Source of the DNA: Arthrinium phaeospermum
Lineage: Eukaryota; Ascomycota; Sordariomycetes; Amphisphaeriales; Apiosporaceae
Assembly (NCBI GenBank): GCA_006503535.1
Contig: QYRS01000006.1
Span: forward strand, 3,410,001 to 3,474,000
Direction: 5' to 3'
DNA: 64,000 nucleotides
In this document: one piece after another, positions 1 through 11,302 of the stretch
Numbering within the stretch: position 1 is the stretch's first letter
Layout of the letters: each line of letters begins with the position of its first letter
The notes under the pieces: model-generated
Databases searched by the model: none
What the model saw: only the letters and a program-made list of their open reading frames with translations
Told to the model about the DNA's origin: nothing
Program-made: the position numbers and the translations under genes

Positions 1-1021
1 TGTAGATGGAATGCCCGTTGAGGTCGCTCCAGTCGTAGTCGTGGGGGTTGCCTCTCCCACGTAAAGTGTCGACGCCGAGGTGGTGTAGGGAAGGCTGGTG
101 GAGCAGTTGCGCTGGATGTCGTCAAACTGCTCTATCAGGTAATCGGTAAAGTTGGCCTTGGGTAGCCAAGGGTTCAGAAGCCGCTTGCGGTATAGTTGCA
201 AGAAGCAATCACTGCAGTACTACTCTGGACGTCAGAAAATATTTTCGTTGATCGCTTTCGTAGTTGTTTGTATCTTTCTTCCTCTTACCAGATCCTTATT
301 GTACAAGCTCCTAATGGCAGACATGTCGTCGTCGACCTCGCCAACGTCAAAGCCCGGATCCGCGCATTCGGGCGCCACAGTGCTGTCGTCTTCGCCGTTG
401 CTGAAGCACATGTATGGATCCCAACGGACGTAATCACTGCCCTGCCACGTCTGCGAGTCCAGGAAGCACCACGTGGATGCTGCCTGGTCCCGCGTGCAAA
501 CGAGTCCAACATTGTAGGTAAAGGTCAGGGGGAGCGCCCTGGCCTTGACGATGACGCCACTCTGGATCGTCGTCTCGTCTCCGCACACGCTGTTGACCCT
601 ACGCTCCCAGTCCCCGAGGGACTCGGAGCACGCAGAGGAGCAGAGTTGTGTCAGATCCCCGGGCGTCCAGTCTGGCGTTTTTGCATGAGACCTATATCGA
701 TAATAATGGTAGGGCAGTTAGGACATAATGCCAGGCTACTTACAATGAATATCTGCGCCTTCCCCTGCAAGATTAATCAAGGTCTCGTTGCATGAAATAG
801 TAGCATTACTGCGAGTGAATGTATGTCAGTCAAAATGCGTGCTCCAATTATTGCGGACTGTATATTCGGCCGACTTACAGTGCTTGCAGACAAGTTCCGC
901 TCAGGGCAAGCCCAGCTATAAGGGCATCAGCATTGTAGGCTTTATACAAAGTGAAATCGGCCGAGATCCAGGTTGTCCATAGAACAAGCAGGACCGCCCA
1001 GGGCAATTTAAGGTCGGACAT
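1..1021 (-). CDS. LysM-type secreted protein, N-terminal part (cut by window start)
   Basis: Four exons on the minus strand fit together without a frame break: 1021-879, 808-744, 671-289 and 219 to the window edge, with GT-AG introns. The ATG at 1021 opens a hydrophobic signal peptide ([16 protein letters not shown]). The cysteine-rich N-terminal region that follows contains [22 protein letters not shown] and [17 protein letters not shown]. This pattern is known from fungal LysM proteins encoded beside subgroup C chitinases. The LysM domains themselves would lie beyond base 1, so chitin binding is inferred from family and neighbour, not seen. The gene is divergent from the chitinase at 1964, with about 940 bp of shared promoter. 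It is complete at the 5' end only. Family assignment is fairly secure; the acceptor at 220 was chosen because the nearer CAG would give an immediate stop. Confidence 0.75.
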
Positions 1022-1963
1022 ATCGATCCGGCCTACGAAAGCACTGCTATTTTGCGAGTCTTTGTTCCCTACCTGGAAGGATTGGTTCGAATAGAAATAA
1101 GAAGAAGAAGAAGAACAAAGAAACTTGGTTGGCAAATCTCGCTCTCAGGAAGAGAAAATGCCTTTACAACGCCAGCGTGAGGCTGGACACGCCGATGGCT
1201 GGCCGGTGAGCAGATCCGAGTAATTGTCATTGAAAGTGGGTCTGTGATACCGGCATACCAAGAGGCGTTGCGACCCGTGTATCAAGTCGCTAGGGGGTGA
1301 CTGGGGGTAATGCAGTGTGACATTGCGAACCGGCCCGCGGTCTATCTCCCCAGTAATAAGAAGTTATCTTTTTTCGTGCGCGAATCATCTGATTTTCGGA
1401 GCCTTAGGCTGCCAAGACGGCGAAGCACATAGAAATGCACTTTATATATTGCATCCACTTATTAACATACATTGTATTCGGCTCTAGGCTTCCATAGCCG
1501 TGAGTTGCCAAGAGGGGGCAGCATACTTATAGGCCGTACATTTATCTATACGAGATGCATTCGGCGCTTTTGCTAAGAGGTCATCGTATCAAGGGCGGGG
1601 TTGTCTCACCCAACTGCGTACGTCCTTCCCTAACAGGTGATGAACCGACCGTAAATAGAGGCCAAGGCGATATTAATATTGTCTGCCAAGCGGGCCAGAA
1701 TCCGGTATGTTGAGACCACTGCATCCATCAGACACGCCATAGCAAGGCAAACCGAAATTGCCTCTGAAACGAAGGCTGCCGGGCTGAAATAGTAGTCCGT
1801 TTTCGGCTCTCCTCAAACACTTTATGGTGCCCGGTGCCATCCGCCGTCAGGCACTCTTTACTTCTCGAATACTGGGACAACGGTGATTCCTTTGCTTTAC
1901 CTTGATTAATTCAAAATCTAACCAAGATATTAGCTTCGCAGATGTATTAGCTTGATCAACGCG
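1022..1963. promoter_or_regulatory. Shared divergent promoter region of LysM gene and chitinase
   Basis: No convincing coding sequence is seen in these roughly 940 bp between two divergently transcribed genes. A GAA triplet run (about 1098-1118) lies in the presumed 5' leader of the LysM gene. The stretch is AT-richer than the flanking exons. Co-regulation is inferred from the arrangement only. Confidence 0.5.
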
Positions 1964-4900
1964 ATGCAGCTGCTACTTCTGTTCATCTTGTTTTCCCTTC
2001 TGGCCCGTCATGGGCATTCGCAGACCCCAAGTCCGGGTGGCAATAGTTCGCAGTCACTGCAATCAGGAAGCTCTTCTGCACCACCTGCCATATCCAATCG
2101 GCCACCCCCCTTGCCGAGGAACTCGTCCTCTACCATCAAAGCGCTCTACCAGGCATACTCGGGTAAGACGCCCAAGTTTCAAAACCATTCGCTAATCCAG
2201 TTTCTATCCGACAACCCGGATGCGCGTCTGGATAGTACGAGTCCAAACTCCCTTTCCCTGTCGGAGACAAGACAGTCGAACGACCTCCCTGAGGGCGTCT
2301 GTGCACCCGGGCAGCCCTGCAGAAACGGCGCCTGCTGCAGTAGCACGGGAGTCTGCTCGTACGCCCCTTCGAGCTGCGCCCCCGACGTCTGCATCAGCAA
2401 CTGTGACGCCAAAGCCCCTTGCGGACAGTATGCCGATCCCGCAAGCGCATCGTGCCCTTTGAACGTCTGCTGCTCCAAATACGGGTTCTGTAAGTCGCAC
2501 ACGCCTACTTATTTATCCCCCGCGTCCTCCCTTCGTCGGATAGATCGAAAGCTGACTCGGGGTCTTTCTTGGCCGTATGCAGGCGGCAGCGAGTCCGAAT
2601 TTTGTGGCGATGGGTGCCAGGAGGGCTTCGGAAGCTGCGGGCCAGCGCCCAGTCCTTCGTGTCCCACCTCGGGCGGCGCAGTCGGGGAACGACGGATCGG
2701 CTACTACGCAAGCTGGTCGACACAAAAGGTGTGCGATACCGTCCCGCCCGAGGAACTGGACGTGTCAGCTCTGACGCACGTCATCTTCTCCTTTGCTTTC
2801 TTCGACCCGACCACATTCCAGATCACGCCGATGGACGCCAACGCAGGGGCGCTCCTGTCGCGCTTCACGGCGCTCAAGCGCAGGAAGCCCGGTCTCGAGA
2901 CGTGGATGGCGATTGGCGGCTGGTCCTTCAACGACCCTGTCAACGTGCCCGACACGCGGCGCGCGTTTAGCAACATGGCCAGTAGCGCGGCTAACCGGAG
3001 GACCTTTATCAGCGCTCTGCTTAACTTCATGCAGACCTACGGATTCGACGGTGTGGACTTGGACTGGGAGTACCCCGTTGCCGAGGACCGCGGCGGCGTT
3101 GCGGCCGACAAGGTCAATTACCCCATCTTCCTAGCGGAGCTGCGTGCTGCGCTAGGAACGCGCGGCATCAGCGTCGCCATCCCCTCTTCCTTCTGGTACC
3201 TGCAGAACTTCGACCTGCCTGCCATGGCGCGCAGCATCAACTGGTTCAACGTCATGAGCTACGACATCCACGGCATCTGGGATTCGGATAACCGCTTCAC
3301 GGGGCCCTATATCCGCCCGCATACTAACCTCACCGAGATCGATAGCAACCTCGAGCTCATGTGGCGCGCCGGCGTCAACCCGGCACAAGTGACCTTGGGT
3401 CTAGGCTGGTATGGGCGGTCCTTCACGCTGGCCGACCCGTCGTGCCACGTGCCCAACGGTGTGTGCCGCTTCACGGGCGGCGCAAACCCTGGAGAGTGCT
3501 CCAACAACTCCGGCACGCTGACCAATGCGGAGATCAAGCGCATCCTGGCGTCCGGCATCGCCACCGAGTCGTACGACGAGAAGGCGGGCGTCAAATGGAT
3601 GCGGTGGAACAGCGACCAGTGGGTCAGCTACGACGACGGCGTGACGATGCAGCAAAAGATGGATCTGGCAAATCGGCGGTGCTTGGGCGGTATCATGATT
3701 GTAAGAAGCCCCCTTCAATCCGGGTCGGACCAGCCGCGCCGTCCGCAATAAAGAAATAGATAGATGTGCTCACTAACTGACCTGGCCTGCAGTGGTCGAT
3801 CGATCAGGACAACACGGGGGCGAGCATGGACGACATGCTGGGCATTGGCGATGCCAACGCGGTCCCAGACGAGATCAGGAAGGGGTACAAGGACATGGCA
3901 GCCGCGGCGGCGCGGCGGAAAGCCGTAGCCGACAGCTGCTATTGGTCCCTGTGCAACGGGCAGTGCACCGACGGCTATTTTGACGTAACCGAGTCACGCG
4001 GCTCGCCGTCTGCCGTTCAGCGCAGCACCATCTGCTTGCCAGGCGAAGTCCAAACGCTGTGCTGTGCCCCCGGAACGACCATGGGAACGTGCCGGTGGGA
4101 GGGGTTTCGTGGTGTCGGCTTTCCCTGCTCGCCCGCATGCTCGGACCGCAACGCGACGCTGGTTGCCCGCAACACCAACTCATACCACACGAATCAGGAC
4201 GGCCAGATCCGGGATCTGACGTGTATAGGCGGGTATCAGGCCTTCTGCTGCTCTGGCTTCGAACCCTCCCCCATCACCAACACGGGCAACCTAAATCTCA
4301 TTGGCCAAGGCGAGCTAGGCGGCCGCAGTGCTGAGACCTCCCTCGTGGTACGAGACGAGCACGGCATGGTGCTGCACAAGAAGAGGGGTAAGCCATCTTT
4401 GGGAAAAACGGCCGTTCTTTGCTTGGCCCTTGGAGCAGTCGGGGCCTTCGAGTCATTGGGCTTGGCGCTCGTGGCCGGTATTTCCTGCGCCGGCATCGCG
4501 GGTGCCGTCATAGCCATTGGCTACGTCGCTGGTCTCATCGGCGACGCCTTCGGCTGGATCTTCGGCGGTGGCGTACGCAGTCCCAACAGGGGCACGCCGA
4601 CGACCATTAGTTCGCGGACCGCGTACGGCCAATGGCCGCTGCTCGACTTTGACGGCGGTGGAGGCACCAGCAGCTGCGACTGTGCTGTTACCTACACCTG
4701 CCGCTACGGTCTGGGCTGGGACGAGGTATGTGATAACCAGCGCTGGGCGGTCGACAAGGTTCTGGGCGGCCATACCGTCTTCCAACCAGACGCCGGTCGT
4801 CCCGGTGGACGCAAGTACTTCCGTTGGGCAAGTAAGCAACGTCACGCGGCCTTCCGGACCCTGGCTCAGAGGAGATACGCGGGGAACAGGTACCGGTGTG

Positions 4901-5967
4901 AGCTAGACGAGTTCCCCCAGGCCGACCTCATGGAGTCGGGCGGGAACCAGCCACAGGCCTGCCGCCTCGTCAACGGTCGCGCCAACGGCGCGCAGGGTAA
5001 TGACTATAGTGCCTGGAAGATGGCGCAATGGCGTCCTTGCTCTGCCTACCGGCTCACCAAGTGCAACATCCGGGGCAAACCGCACTGAACGGAAATCGCG
5101 GCAGCGGAAGGGGCAAGCACTTCTTGAGCGCGTACGGCTTCGATTCGCAAACGCCGAACTCGCACTGCTTCGCCACCTACAGATTTGATGTAGCGGGATT
5201 GCCTGAGGCAACTTCGACGCCCAATGACCACGGTTTCCGTGTCCTTGACGATGACCCGTGAGTGCCTCCTTGTACTTCAAACCCCATAACCCCCACACCT
5301 ACTCCCCTGGCCGACCTGGATTGCGAATAACAGGTTGCGTGAAAAGCATGTACTCGCTGCCATACGTATGGTCCCGTCAGAACTGGATGGTCGATCCTCG
5401 TCCAATTTCGGTAACACCCAAACCGTACAACTATCTGGAAAGGATTTTCCTAAAGCGGCAGCAAGAACTACGCTCAATGACTGGCAACGTCACACAAGTC
5501 GGTCACCAGGAGGCCGTGTGCCACATGAACCAAGCTCCTGGGCAGCAGGACGACGGCGATCCCGACCACGATGGGCAGCAGCAGTTCGTCGACATGGAGG
5601 GCAACCCGATCGACGGGCGGAAGTGCGACATTGTCTACGAAGATAACAACCCAGAGTCGCGCACACGCATCATCATTAACGACGATGGCGACATGGTAAG
5701 TATGTACGTCGAGGATACAGACACAGGCGTGTGTGGAATAGGAGAAGCCGGTACGATGGCCGACTCCGACGCGCATGAGAGCCCAGTCACGGTGTTCACG
5801 ACTGCAACGATCATGCAGCCCTCTGCACGGCCGGGCAGTGGCGAGGCGTTGCTGACCATCCCTACAAGCACGACTATGAGCAGGAGGCGGATGAAAAGCG
5901 TGGTCACTCTTGCGCCAGCGTTGTAGTGTCATTAGTTGATAGGTTTCAATTTATCATGCAGAGATAA
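1964..5967 (+). CDS. Subgroup C GH18 chitinase with chitin-binding module
   Basis: Endochitinase-type glycoside hydrolase family 18, predicted secreted. Proposed exons are 1964-2489, 2583-3700, 3793-5060, 5105-5257, 5347-5695 and 5782-5967, giving about 1199 aa. An ATG signal peptide (MQLLLLFILFSLLARHGHS) is followed by a hevein-like CBM18 region (CCSKYGFC joined across intron 1 to GSESEFCGDGC). The GH18 barrel carries the catalytic motif DGVDLDWEYP with general acid Glu338, and ends GGIMI|WSIDQDN across intron 2. The long cysteine-rich C-terminal half is typical of killer-toxin-like subgroup C chitinases. Two 3' splice choices are unusual: a 44-nt intron (5061-5104, branch-like ACTGAAC) and an AAAG acceptor at 5346. 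Both keep frame, but sequencing error is possible. The LysM gene lies divergently upstream. Catalytic domain certain; last three exons less so. Confidence 0.85.
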
Positions 5968-6824
5968 GGAAAAGATAAAAAAAAAAAAGGATGCTTGTTT
6001 GAATGGGACACTCGGACTTGCGGGCATTCTCAACCTGCGAGGTCCAATATCTACCCCTTGTGTTGATTTACCTAGCTAGGCTAGGCATTGACCGTACACG
6101 GCTGTAAGGCCCTTGGCATTGCTGCCAGATATCTCTCGTGAACGCCTACCAGTCCAAGTAGAGGATTGTGTGGGCACAATCCACCGGTATATGGCGCAGA
6201 CCACGCTGGAGGAGGTATGCCGTAAAGACTGGGTGTCCCTGCCGGATTCGAACCGGTTGCCTTACTTGTTCAGTTTATCTGAACACACACTTGACCGTTA
6301 AGCCAAGCGGGCACAAGCTGTTGGGGGGTTGATAGGAAGCTCTGCTGTTGGCAATTAAGTAGCCAACAAACAGCTCTGCTTGACGAATTGGACTGCTGCC
6401 TGTTACAGGTACCTGGCCACTGTAGCTGCCCCCCAACCCCCCCAACCTCCATCAGTGCACCAGTCGCTGTAGGGAGCTTAGTGAGGCTATTCTCAGTGTA
6501 GCTTGGTAAGTGATGATACCTATGAATCCACAAACCATCAACAGTAGCTGGCCACATGATGCTGTCACCACCACCCACACCTGCACATGGCGACTCCCCG
6601 CCCACCACTTTCTATGACTGCGCAGGTTCCAATGAATGACCAAGGATCTAACATATCTTATTTAAAGATTCTCTGCAATCCAATTGCACCGTGACTTGTT
6701 TGAGACGCAATTCTATCCCACCTTGCCCGATGATGACGATGTAACCAGCTACCCACGACCCCTACCGAAACGCGATGTCAACCCACAACACGAGCGACTG
6801 GAGGTCCTGCCCAGCCATACGAAA
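5968..6824. other. Intergenic region after chitinase
   Basis: Apart from the tRNA-like element and an A-run near 5978-5988, this stretch has no ORF that resembles a protein. Short C/A-rich and GT-rich tracts occur at 6420-6600. It holds the presumed 3' ends of the convergent chitinase and UbiA genes. Confidence 0.4.
6233..6310 (-). tRNA. tRNA-like sequence, probably degenerate
   Basis: On the minus strand a perfect T-arm core (CCGG, TTCGAAT, CCGG) and a stem GTTCA/TGAAC enclosing GATAAAC are visible, with a D-arm-like stretch before them. The 3' end AGGGACA does not pair cleanly with the 5' TGCCCGC, and the anticodon loop lacks the usual T33. It is therefore more likely a tRNA pseudogene or tRNA-derived element than a working tRNA. 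A leucine (TAA) identity would be the best guess but is weak. Confidence 0.35.
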
Positions 6825-7808
6825 TCAGCGAAACAAAGCCAACCAAGGCATAACATAGACAACCGCAAGCCAAACACTCCACAACTTATAAGACCGCTCA
6901 TCCGCCTCCGGCGTCCGGTTTACCGCAAGACTGAGCCCCGCGATCCCAGCCGCGACGACACTAAGGACGTACCCCGTCAGCCCCGCCGAGCAGATCCAAG
7001 GCACGAACAAGGCCCAGACCAACATGAACCCGATCGTGACCCACCGCATCGCCGCGTCCCCCACCACGAGCGGCAGCGTCCGCCGGCCCCGGGCCGCATC
7101 CCCCTCCCTGTCCCGGAAGTCCTGCGTCTGGATCGTCGTCGCGACGAGCAGGGCCACGACGGCGGTCCAGGCGTAGCCCTCGGCGCCGACGACGCGGCCC
7201 GGGCCCGCCGCCAGCTTGAGGGCGCCCTCGCCCAGCAGCGCCAGGGCCGCCCCGTTCAGGATCTGGCGGGCGACGGGGGCCTCGGCGCCGCCGAGGTCGT
7301 TGTACACGTAGAGCAGGGAGATGAAGACGACGGCCTCCCAGTGGACGCCGACGGCGAACGAGAAGAGCAGCGTGATGCACATGGCGGGCGGCATGAGACC
7401 GTGGCGCGCTTGGCGCTGGGAGATGCGGCCCGCCGGGATGGGTCGGTAGGGTTTGTTCAGGGCGTCCTCCTCGGGGGCGCCGGCGGCGCTCTGGTTGCTG
7501 AGCTGGGCGACTAGCAACAGGAGCCAGTCGAATAGGAACACCCAGGGCAGCCGGCCGAGCAACGTCGCAGCTGCTAGGTCGGAGGAGGACATTGTGGCAT
7601 CGTCGACCGTTGGTCTGGGCCTGGTGAGACGGCCGGAGGCCGCGCCGGACAGGCCGAAGAGGACGGATTGGAGGCAAGTGGTATGCAGATCGCCTACGGT
7701 GAAGAGCCATATCGTGTGCATGTGATACAACAACGTAGAAGGCCATTTTTGACTGGTCTTCGTCATGTCCGCCTTGTGGCTCAGGGTGTAGCTGAAGGGT
7801 TCGTACAT
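6825..7808 (-). CDS. UbiA-family prenyltransferase or terpene cyclase
   Basis: Integral membrane protein of 327 aa in a single exon. Both aspartate-rich UbiA motifs are visible: N105-Q followed by EED (113-115) and NKPYRPIPAGRIS, and a second motif D230-FRD-REGD (DxxDxxxD). Several hydrophobic segments lie between them. The family binds a polyprenyl diphosphate with Mg2+ in the membrane. The NQ...EED...NKP..P form of motif 1 is typical of fungal secondary-metabolism members, some of which are terpene cyclases rather than prenyltransferases. No polyketide synthase or other clear biosynthetic partner lies next to it, so the substrate is unknown. The ATG at 7808 was chosen; MTKTSQKW at 7766 is an alternative start. 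Family secure, exact reaction unknown. Confidence 0.85.
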   Translation of the reverse strand: MYEPFSYTLSHKADMTKTSQKWPSTLLYHMHTIWLFTVGDLHTTCLQSVLFGLSGAASGRLTRPRPTVDDATMSSSDLAAATLLGRLPWVFLFDWLLLLVAQLSNQSAAGAPEEDALNKPYRPIPAGRISQRQARHGLMPPAMCITLLFSFAVGVHWEAVVFISLLYVYNDLGGAEAPVARQILNGAALALLGEGALKLAAGPGRVVGAEGYAWTAVVALLVATTIQTQDFRDREGDAARGRRTLPLVVGDAAMRWVTIGFMLVWALFVPWICSAGLTGYVLSVVAAGIAGLSLAVNRTPEADERSYKLWSVWLAVVYVMPWLALFR

Positions 7809-9622
7809 GATCGTTTCTAGTGTAAATACTGAAGGCTTCGGATTGTGATATGATACTAGATGGAGTGAAACTCAGGAAAAGAGCCAATTGCTTCAGTCGA
7901 TGTGGTGAATCTTATATACCTATTTATGAGCAGGCGGGATCCGCATAAGCCTCATATCGTGTACACTACGCCTTGGCTCCAAAACGCGGTCATGTTATGA
8001 AGCTACGGCTGACATAAGTCACGTATCTGGATTTCTTCGGATCGTGAAAGATAAGTTGCGTGGAACATGCATTTTCCTCACTCCGCGGTATGTTTCTGAA
8101 GTACCCTACTCTCACGATGCCTAACCGTATTCCAAAGCTAGGGGGGTTTACGTGAATACGGAATCATTCATGCCGAAAGATCTGATAGAATCGGCGTCAG
8201 CATCATATGCCTCTGATAGTGCAAATTCCAGGCGACTTTGCAAGACTTCCATGCTATTGGCGCCACCCAATTGGCGAACAAAGTCAGTAAGGTGGAGAAG
8301 GTTACGAGTGTCGGTGATGTTCAAGACAGTCTCGGCCGGGCAGCGGTTGTACTTGAGAAATATCATCGACTAGACATATTACCAAATCATGGCCGAATAG
8401 CGGAGTTGTGTGCTTAGCGGGAGTCCACCGACTTTCATATTAGGGCTAACCGAGGAGGCAATGTACAGAACATGTCCTATGGTTATTCCATGTGATAGCA
8501 AAATCCAATGCATATGTATCATTGTACAGCCTATACGGCCGGAAAACGCTTCACTAATGCCGCTAACTGAGGCTTAAAGACCCTGCAGAACACCAAGTGG
8601 GGTGGTGGCGTGCGCAGGAGAACCCCTATTCGGAGTTTAGAAGCCAATAGGATCACTGGCGCCAGAGGGTGGCTGCCTGTCAGTGGTCTACCTATCCCAC
8701 GGCCAACTCAACAGTCCAGTCTAGATCCGTAACGGCGGGTGCGCCTCCAAACGAGGATGGCGGAATACGCTCGCAGTGGCGTTTTTCAACCACTCATCCT
8801 TATCCGCCAGAACAGGCGTAGCTACCGGTCGATCCGGCGAGACCCCTGGCCCGAGAGAATGAGTTGGAAATGCCTGGCACCCGAAGAGCCGACAATAAAA
8901 TGCCATTGGACCCTGAAATCCCGACCTGGCAGGTTCGGTAGCAATTGTCCCTCACATGGCGGTGAAGTCAAAGCTGTCACCGTAAGGGGATGTGGCCCGA
9001 GGAACCCGGCGCGCCCCAAAGCCGTTTCCAGTTAATGCACAGCGGATGCCTGTCCAAATCCACGAACTAAATTCACCGCAAACCCTGGGTCCCTGTGATC
9101 GCGAGGACGGCGGCGCGGCCGGTGGAGATGCTCGTAAGGGGTCAGCAGGAATTGGCCCAAAAGGTTCCAAGGCCAGAATCCGATGTAACAGCTGTAATCA
9201 GATACAATATGTTGGACAAAGACGTGGTGTCGTCGCCACCCTGGACAGGGTGAGAGGCCACGACGCCGAGACCCGTAGATCCCAAGTATTCAACGTTGAG
9301 TGACGAGTCCGAGACACGCCAGTCCTAGACACGCCAGTCCTCCCAGAACTCGGGTCCCTCACCAGCGGGGACTAAGCTGCTCCCAGGGCATTCGCGTGAC
9401 AACATTTCCTTACTGTAGAGGCTGTAGGGGCGGGTTGCTTTGCAGTGCAATGATGGACGTGTCAACCTAGCCACACTGTCGATAGAACCGGAATGGCATC
9501 GACAATCATTGTTTTTTTGTTTTTTTTTTTAATTTCAGTATTAAGCATCTGTCTTTTACTCTAGTTTATATGAAATTCCCCGTTACCCGAGTCTGCCGCC
9601 ACTGTCGGATACACATCATCCT
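7809..9622. other. Intergenic region, no clear gene
   Basis: About 1.8 kb without a gene I can support. A 72-codon open frame at 8148-8366 (minus) has fairly protein-like composition but no recognisable family and no obvious flanking exons; it could be a relic. A T-rich tract lies at about 9510-9531, near the 3' end of the F-box gene. Confidence 0.4.
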
Positions 9623-11302
9623 CTACAAGTCAGGGTCCTCCTCCTCCCCAGGCAATGGCATGGGAGGGTAGTCACTGATGGAACGATCCATCAACATACA
9701 CCCGAAGTCCTTCTCATCCACGTAAGCGACCGGTGGGGCCAGGGGGATGTCCCACTCCAGACCGTAGTCAACCGTCACCCCGCAAGCGGCCAACGTGTCT
9801 CTAATGCTGTTTCGGGCATCAAACACGGGGGGCCTTTCGCCGGGCGCAGATGTGGGGTCGCGGCGGTTGTAATGCCGCATCATGGCGTCCACCTCGCAGC
9901 CCAGATGGCGGAGCTGAGGGAACCGGCCGAGGGCCTTGGCGGCAGCAAGCCCCGCCAACGCAGATTCCAGTCGCTCGGGGCGCGTCGCGTACTGGCAGTC
10001 GATGATGCAGAGCCCGCGAATACTCTCAGGTAGGGCTTGGGTTAGTAGTTGCGATGCATCGCATCTGTCTTCGTCGGCTGGCACGTCGTCCTGCTCGCAA
10101 TCGGGGTAGAAAGTGCGCCACTGGATCGCCATATCCTGGAGTGCGGAGAACCCGTTGAATGAGGCTTGCATTCTGTCTTTCAAGCCATCCCGTGGGCGCC
10201 GTAGCTTGAAGGCAAGTGACTGTAAAGTGTCCCGGCAAGGTTCCAGAGCCCGTATCACTCCGTCTGGGTCAAGGCGAGTCTTCGGAACGCGGTAAGATCT
10301 ATGTGCGTCGGGATCGTGTCCATCCATGTATACGAATTCTTGCAGCGAGGAGCAGGTGCGAAGGATCTCTCGTAGTTCGCCCGCGTCGAGACAGGCGTCT
10401 GTGAGGTGAAGACACCGCAGACGCGAGAGGGAGAGCCGCGGCCGCGGGAACCGGAAGATGCCCGTAGAGATGCAGGCACCGTCAATCCTCAGCATCCGCA
10501 GGCCCCGGGAAAGCTCAATCGCCCGTGCGAGCAGTTTCAGCAAGCTGCGTGGGCGGCTGTACCAAGCGCCTGCCGCATTCATCGGATCGATCCACACATC
10601 GATGCTCCTAAGTGGCAAGTCTTCGATATGCTCAAAGAAAGAGGGGTTGCCACCGACGTAGTCGACATGGAACTTGCCGATGCCGAGGTGCGTGAGCCCA
10701 GGCAAGGCCGTGATCAGCCGCTCTAAGACGTCTAGCCTAGTAATCTTTCGTGGCACCGGCAGGAAGCCGGTGGTCAGGAAACCTCGGAAGCAGAATGCCT
10801 CGGGCATGGCCGGCTGTCCATCTCCATTTCTGAACCCTCTGAGATCGTAATTGCCCAAGGACAGTGATCTCACGGAACGAGCTAAGCGGGGCGTGTCCAT
10901 GATGGACCCGATGAAGCGAAGGACCGCCGGCCACTGCATAGGGTCATGCGAGCTCGGGTATTTGCAGCCGTTCATGTAGAAGTGGTGCAGAACAGACTGC
11001 GCGGGCACGCGTAGGGCCCTGGACACACGACAAAGGGACGCGAGACTCTTTTTGTCTTCCCGGTATCGATATGCAGCGACGTCATGCCTTTCGCACCAGT
11101 TCTGGGTGACATACATCCTGTCACCTACTATGCGTCGGCCGTCTTTAAATATGCCGTCGCCCCTCGAGAGTCGATGGGGATAGATGTCGTGTAGACATCC
11201 TGTATCTGCCCCGCGGCAATGCCCACAGAACTGGCCAAGGATTAGATAAAGCACTTCGGTGGGCAGCCGGTCAAGAAATGAGTTTGCACGATGGTCAGGC
11301 AT
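9623..11302 (-). CDS. F-box / leucine-rich repeat-like protein
   Basis: A 559-aa protein from the ATG at 11302; the upstream in-frame extension lacks an ATG. The N-terminus has an F-box-like segment, FLDRLPTEVLYLILGQF, near residues 9-25, which in this superfamily recruits Skp1 for an SCF ubiquitin ligase. The rest contains irregular leucine-rich stretches (for example RSVRSLSLGNYDLRGF, LRCLHLTDACLDAGELREI) that suggest a curved repeat domain for substrate binding. The substrate cannot be inferred. Single exon, GC-rich coding bias, no frame breaks. The F-box call is moderately sure; many fungal genomes carry dozens of such proteins, often as fast-evolving families. Confidence 0.65.
   Translation of the reverse strand: MPDHRANSFLDRLPTEVLYLILGQFCGHCRGADTGCLHDIYPHRLSRGDGIFKDGRRIVGDRMYVTQNWCERHDVAAYRYREDKKSLASLCRVSRALRVPAQSVLHHFYMNGCKYPSSHDPMQWPAVLRFIGSIMDTPRLARSVRSLSLGNYDLRGFRNGDGQPAMPEAFCFRGFLTTGFLPVPRKITRLDVLERLITALPGLTHLGIGKFHVDYVGGNPSFFEHIEDLPLRSIDVWIDPMNAAGAWYSRPRSLLKLLARAIELSRGLRMLRIDGACISTGIFRFPRPRLSLSRLRCLHLTDACLDAGELREILRTCSSLQEFVYMDGHDPDAHRSYRVPKTRLDPDGVIRALEPCRDTLQSLAFKLRRPRDGLKDRMQASFNGFSALQDMAIQWRTFYPDCEQDDVPADEDRCDASQLLTQALPESIRGLCIIDCQYATRPERLESALAGLAAAKALGRFPQLRHLGCEVDAMMRHYNRRDPTSAPGERPPVFDARNSIRDTLAACGVTVDYGLEWDIPLAPPVAYVDEKDFGCMLMDRSISDYPPMPLPGEEEDPDL

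Noticed and set aside
5258..5333. Chitinase intron ending at the CAG at 5333
   Set aside because: It has the better acceptor but shifts frame into Arg-rich sequence; the AAAG at 5346 continues into a protein-like frame through to the stop.
6684..7514. 276-codon plus-strand frame
   Set aside because: Arg/Asp-rich antisense of the UbiA gene.
8148..8366. 72-codon minus-strand frame as a gene
   Set aside because: Plausible composition but no homologue recognised, no signal peptide and no neighbouring exon.
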